In this document: piece by piece, positions 1 to 6,000 of the stretch
Numbering within the stretch: position 1 is the stretch's first letter
Layout: each line of letters starts with the position of its first letter
Source: Anaerolinea thermophila
GTDB taxonomy: Bacteria; Chloroflexota; Anaerolineae; Anaerolineales; Villigracilaceae
NCBI GenBank assembly: GCA_022729775.1
Contig: DZBA01000160.1
Location: 1 to 7,611 of the forward strand
Direction: 5' to 3'
Length of the DNA stretch: 7,611 nt
The notes under the pieces: generated by a model
The model's database searches: none
What the model was told of the DNA's origin: nothing
What the model saw: only the letters and a program-made list of their open reading frames with translations
Program-made: the position numbers and the translations under genes

Positions 1-3000
1 CCGAGCCGCGTCCTGAGTCATCACCCGGCGCGCCGATGGCTGCCTTGCCGCCCGCGTACGCAACCGATGCGCCGAACAGGTCGCCCGCCGCGCGGTCACT
101 GGCGATGAGTTTCGCCGCCTGACCCCACGCGCCGGAACCGAACGCAAACACATACGCCGCGCCCGCGCTGCTGTCGTCGCCGGGGGCGCCGACCACTGCG
201 GTCGTTCCGTTCACCAATACCGATGAGCCGAAGGCGTCATTTGCCGCGCCGTCGCTCGCTTTCAGTTTGATGGTCTGCTGCCAATTTTCACCCGTGCGGG
301 TGAAGATGTATGCCGCGCCCGCGTTCAAACCGAGGCTGACATCCTGCGGCGCGCCCACCAACAGCACATCGCCGGAGAGCGAGACCACGCTGCCGAAGCC
401 CTGTCCCGCGTATTCGCCATCGCTCGGCGAAAGTTTCGCCTGTTCTGTCCAGTTGGCGCCGCTCTTCGTAAAGATGTACACCACGCCCGGGTATTGTCCC
501 ACGCTGTAGTGGAAGGAACCCGCGCTCTCACTGTATCCGGCTTCGTTCGCGCCGAAGGCGATCATCAAGCCGCGCATCGTATCCATGACCTTGTTCGCGG
601 GGACATCCTGCCAGTCCGCGACGAGCGCAGGTCCGCTGTTCACATCCGCGACGGGGACTACCGCGCCGAGTGAGTCCACCAGGCGGAATTCCCAATCGCC
701 CCCGCCGTTCTCGCGCATCTCGACGAAGTAATCGTCTTCCGCGAGGCGGGTCGTGCCGGACGCTACGTTGTTGCTGCGCAGGAAGTCCGTGATGGTGTCT
801 GTTATTGGGTTCTTGTCTGTGATCGAAATCGAGGAACGCGCCGCGCCGATTGCCAGCGTGTTGCCATCCCATGAAACCGATTGTCCGAAGTTGGTCGTGT
901 CTTTCGCGCCCACGCCGTCGAGTTTGACTTGCTGCCGCCACGAAATCACGCCGTCCACCAACAGCACATGCAACACCAGCGTGCTCAAATTCATGTCCGT
1001 AAGGTCAACCGATTCGATGGCGAGGTCGGTCAGCGCGTCCGTGCCGGTCAGTTGGAAGGAGCCAAAGCCGTTCACCACCAGCGGCTCGATGCCGGTGAAG
1101 GTGAAGAGGCTGCCATCCACAGTCACCACGCCAGAGCGCGCTTGCGTCGCGCTGGGCGTGTAATTGCCGGAACATTCGCCGTCGCCCGCAAAGCGCAGCA
1201 GGTCGCCGGTGACGCTGTTCTCGCCGCCGTTGAAGGTGACGTTCACGGTTCCCGCGGGCGCGCCTTCCACAAAGTCCACGTACAGGGTGTCGTCGCCCTG
1301 TCCGCCGTTGAGCGTGACCAGTTGTTCGGTCACCACGTCATTGGCAACATTGAAGGTGTCATTGCCATCGCCCGCGTTGACGGTGATCGCTTCGCGGTAG
1401 GTGCCGTCGTCCAGTTTGAAGATGTCGTTCCCAGCGCCGAGTGTGAAGTGGATGTTTTCCATCTCGCGCGTGTACGCGCCGATGTTCATCACGCGCACAG
1501 CGGGCGTCGAGGCGTAGCCCAACACAATCGCGGTGTAGAGCGCGGCGCGGGTCAGCGTGTCGCTCTCGTTGAAGATTTCCGCGAAGTCCGCCGCCCATTC
1601 GTCCGTGCCAACGGGGAAGATGTCCGTGAAGGTCTTGCCGACGAACGCCAGTGTGTTATCCAGCAGGCTGAACGAGTTGTCGAAGTAGACCGTGTCGGTT
1701 CCGCCCTGACCGTTGAGCATGAAGAAGATGTCAATCAGGTCGAGGGTCTTGCCGCCGGTCACGGGCTGACCGATGGTCATGGTGTCGTTGCCGTCGCCCG
1801 CGTTGAAGGTGAAGGTCGCGTTGAAGCCGCCGAGCGGGTCGCGGTCATTGTGGACTGCCCACAGCGTGAGCGTATCCGCGCCGCTGCCCGCGTTGAGCGC
1901 GACAGTTTCAAACGTCTGATATTTAATTGTCCCGCCGCCGAGGATCGAGATGGTGGTCTCGTCGAGGTGCAGTTCCATCATCTCGCCCGGATTTTCAGGA
2001 TCGTCCACCATCAAAATCACCGCGTCCGGGTCGTTGGTCACACTGAAGGCGCGTCCGCTGGTGTTGCCGGTGTCGTAGATGAATAACTTGTCGCCTGCAA
2101 ACGGCAGCCCGCCTTCGATGGTCAGCGTGCCGAGGATGTCATCGAGGGTGTTCGTCACACTGCCGACGTACACGGTATCGAATCCGCCGTTGGTCTTCAG
2201 AAGGGTGTTCATACCGGCGGGCGCGGAGCGCAGGTAGAAGGTGTCGTTCTGCGCGCCGAGCGAGATTTCGAGATTTTCGGATGTGGCGAAGGTTATCGAG
2301 CCTGCCATGTCCAAACCGGTGACCGTAGAGCCTTCCAAGTAGCCAATGCCGGGGTCGCTTGCGCCGGAGTTATTGACGATGATGTAGTCGCTGCCCGCTT
2401 CGCCGAAGAGGTTCAGGTCGCCGAAGATGTATTCCACGCGGCGCAGGTCGTTGGGATGCAAGCCGTATGGCGTGGATTCCACTTCAAAGCGGTCGTTGCC
2501 GCTATTGCCGTATACGTTGGTTTCACCGGTGAAGGCGCTGTCCACGCGGAAGGTGTCATTGCCCGTGCCGAGGTACACATTGACTGTTTCCACATCAGAG
2601 GACAGGACGTCCGAGTCGTTGCGCGTGCCGAAGTAGATCGAAGCCGCGCAGGAGTTGTCGTCGGTGCAGGGCATCGAACCCAAAGGCACGCTGAACATCT
2701 CGTCGCGTTCCATCATCACGCTCAGCCAGGAGTTCGTCCCCATGCCCAAGCCGGTCAGGTTGATGGCGGTCAGCTGTCCGGTCGTGTCGCTGGTGTCGCC
2801 GGAGTTGTATGCGTTCAAGGTATCCGTACCGGTCTGACCATAGAAGGTCAGCATTCCGTCAATGTCATGCAGGGTGTCCGCGTCGTTGCCGACGTTGAGC
2901 GTGTCGTTGCCAGAGCCGCCGTATACCACCACGTTCACGGTGGAGGCGACGCTTTGGACGTTGAAGGTGTTGTGTCCGCTGCCAAGTTGGATCTGGATTT

Positions 3001-6000
3001 CTTCCACCGCGTCGAAGCCGATGCTCGCGCCCGCGCCCATGCTCAAACCAGTGAGGGTCGCGCCGAGCAAGCCAGTGGAGTCCGCGCTGCTGAGCAGGTC
3101 GCTGATGTACACGCGGTCTTTGTATCCGCCGTTGCCATCCGCCCAGCCGTTGATGATCAAAGCGCCGAGGATGCCGCTCAGGTCGCCGGTCATCGAGGGC
3201 AGCGGTACGTCGTCGTTGTAGCCGCCCGCGCCGGTGAAGGTATCCTTCGAGAGACCGGAGGAGATGAAGTATTTGTCCGCGCCGATGCCGCCGTTGATGA
3301 TCAGGCTGCCATCCGCCGCGTTGATGAAGAAGCGGTCGTCGCCCGGGCAGTCGCTCACGCCGGGGTCGCAGGCGACCATCGTATTGACATTGTCTTCGGG
3401 TCTATCGCCGTTGACGGTGGTCGTTCCGCCCGCGCCGTTGATGATCAAGTAGTCGAGGCTCGTGCCGCCGTTGACCACAGTCACGCCGCCGGTCATGTTG
3501 ATGGTGATGGTGTCAATATCCTGGTCGCCGTTGACGGTGGTCGTGCCGCCCGTGCCGTTGATGGTGATGAAGTCGTCGCCATGTTCGGCATTGATGAGGG
3601 TCACGCCGCCGCTGCCGTTGAGGATGAAGGTATCCGCGCTGTCGCCGCCGTTGAAGGTGGTGTCGCCGCCGGTCATGTGAATGGTCGCGTGGTCTTCCCC
3701 GCCGCCGAGGTTGAAGGTCGTCTCGCCGCCGGTGTTGTTGACTACCAATGTATCGTTATCGTTGCCAGCGTTGATCAAACTTTCCGCGCCGGTGGAGTCC
3801 ACCGTGATAACGTCCGCGCCCGCGCCGGTATCCAATTCCAGATACGAGGACGTGGAAGTAATCGTAACGGTATCCGCGCCGCTGCCGCCGAGAACGGTGT
3901 TGGTCGCGTCCGGGTCAGTGCTGGTGATGGTGAAGTTGTTGCTGCCCGTGCCGAGGTAGACCTTGACCTGCTCGAAGTTGAAGTACATCATCGAGAGAGC
4001 AATGCCAAAGCCGGTGAACGCGCTGGAGGTCATCGCGCCGGTCACATCCGCGACATTGAAGCGGTCATCTACAAAGAGTTGGTCGAGACCATCGCCCGCC
4101 TGCAAAATCAACTCGCCCAAGATGTTGAGAACCATGCGCGGCAGTTCGGTCACGTCGTAGCCGACGTGGAAGGTATCGTTGCCCGCGCCAGATTCGACGG
4201 TGGTTTCGGTTTCGGGTGAAGAGCCAAGCACGTACAGGGTGTTATCGCCTTCGCCGAAGAGGACGTTGATTTTCTCTGTGCCTTGCATTGCGCCGCTGGT
4301 CAAGCCGGTGGCGTACACGCGCTGCGCGTTGTATTGGAAGCCGTCGGAGTAGAAGGTCACCACGTCCGCGCCAGCCGTGCCGATGACGTTGATGACATCG
4401 AGGTCGGCGATGGAACCGCGGTCATTGACCGTGTATGTGCCAGTACCGCCATAGAAGTTGAAGGTGTCGCTGCCGTTGCGCCCGTCGAGCATAACGGAGT
4501 TGTTGTATGCATACGCATGGAACACGTCATTGCCCGAACCGGCAAGGATGTTCTCGATGCCGCTGCCGATATGGGTGACGATTCCATCCGCGCTGGTGAT
4601 GAGCAGTTGGGTGTCGGTGAATGCCGCGTTGCCGAACGTCACAGTGAGCGGAGCGGAGACCGCGTCGAAGTCGAGCGTGTCGTTGCCGCTGGTTTCGTTC
4701 ACGGTGTCGTTGCCGTAACCGTTTTCAAAGACGAAGGTATCGTCGCCGTCGTCGCCGTTGATGGTGTCGTTGCCGGCGCCGCCGTAGAGCAGGTCATTGC
4801 CCGCGCCGCCGTCGAGCAGGTCATCGCCAGCGTGACCGTACAGTTCGTCCGCGTTGTTGCCGCCATACAAGTAGTCGTTGCCGCCGTTGCCGTAGAGGTA
4901 AGCCACGCCGTCCGTGCCGCGCAGCGTGTCGCTGCCCGTGCCGCCGGTGATGACGTTGACCCCCGTGCCGCCGATGAGTTCATTCGTGCCGGAGATGTCG
5001 GAGAGCGTCGCGCTGCCAGCGCCCATGTAAGTGACGGAGTCATCGCCCATGCCGCCCGCGATGATCACAGCCGCCGAAACGCCGCGGTCAATAATCAACC
5101 GGTCGTCGCCGCCGCCAAAGTCCGCGATGATTTGGTTCACGCCGAAGTAATCCTGCGTCACGCCCAAGCCATGCATACGGACGTTGTTGCCGCCGAGGTT
5201 TTCGATGGTGAGAATTTCCTCGGTGATGCTGGCGTAATTTTCGCCGCGCCGATAGCCATCCGCGCCGACGTTGAGGTACAGGACATCGCCAAGTTGATAA
5301 GCAAGGATGGGTAGAGGACCCCAGGTCCACACCTTTTCGAACTTGAAAGTGACATTGAAGGAGAAGCAGAATGGGCAGGAGCCGACAGAAACGCTCAGGT
5401 TCGCCGAGACCGGCAGTTTGACGAAACTGCTGGTGACCGTGGCTTCGACATCGAAGGTCGCCGTAGCGGTGGCGATAATCAAATTGACTGTAATGCCGCC
5501 GTTGAAGTGGATGCTGAGTCCGGTCTGCGCGCCGCCGGTATCCATGAGACAGTTACCCGGGTTACAGTTCCAGGCATGGACGCTGGTGTTCATCACGAAG
5601 TGGACGATGAACAGGTTGATGTCCATACCCATTTGCCCGTAGACCTCGTACTGCCCGTCCGACTGGATAAAGCCGCTGACGCTGATAGTATAGATGTTGA
5701 AGAAGTTCAGGTTCCCGTTGTTCAACGCGATGCGGAAGACGCCGCCCTGATAGAGGACTTCGACATTCGCGCTGATCTTGAGGATGTACGCAATTTCGAC
5801 CGTGCCGTTCACGCCGATCTTGAAACTGACAGGCGCCAGTCCCAGGTGCGCTGTGGTCTGGCTGGTGTTGATCTGGAAGGTGCCGTTGCCGTAAATCCTG
5901 ACGCCGGTGATGTTGAAGTCAATCACCACGCTAATCGCGCAGGCAAAAGCTGGGACGCCGCTGTCGTCATACAAGCCCGCGCTGCCAGAGACAAGCAGCT

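Noticed and set aside
488..835. Propeller insertion as a von Willebrand A / integrin I domain
   Set aside because: No MIDAS-type DxSxS motif or alternating helix-strand pattern is visible, and at 116 residues it is too short for a typical I domain.
528..941. Minus-strand open frames in other registers (for example 528-941, 4357-4587, 4699-5043)
   Set aside because: They overlap the giant frame out of register and give low-complexity Arg/Ser/Thr-rich peptides typical of shifted reading of Gly-Asp repeats.
3338..3391. Possible frameshift in the ninth 20-residue unit (19 residues with Cys pair)
   Set aside because: The frame resumes with a normal unit ('DRFFINAADGSLIINGGIGA') directly after. 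It is an in-frame one-codon shortening with divergent sequence, not a frameshift.
3278..3874. 60 bp periodic repeat as a CRISPR array or noncoding satellite
   Set aside because: There is no invariant repeat separated by unique spacers. Variation is concentrated at codon level and keeps a 20-residue protein motif in frame.
2456..4219. 587-codon plus-strand open frame (and those at 881-2086, 4283-5314, 5507-6319 and 6440-6940) as genes
   Set aside because: They lie exactly antisense to a frame that encodes recognisable RTX and FG-GAP repeats. Their products have no recognisable domain and mirror the sense repeat pattern.
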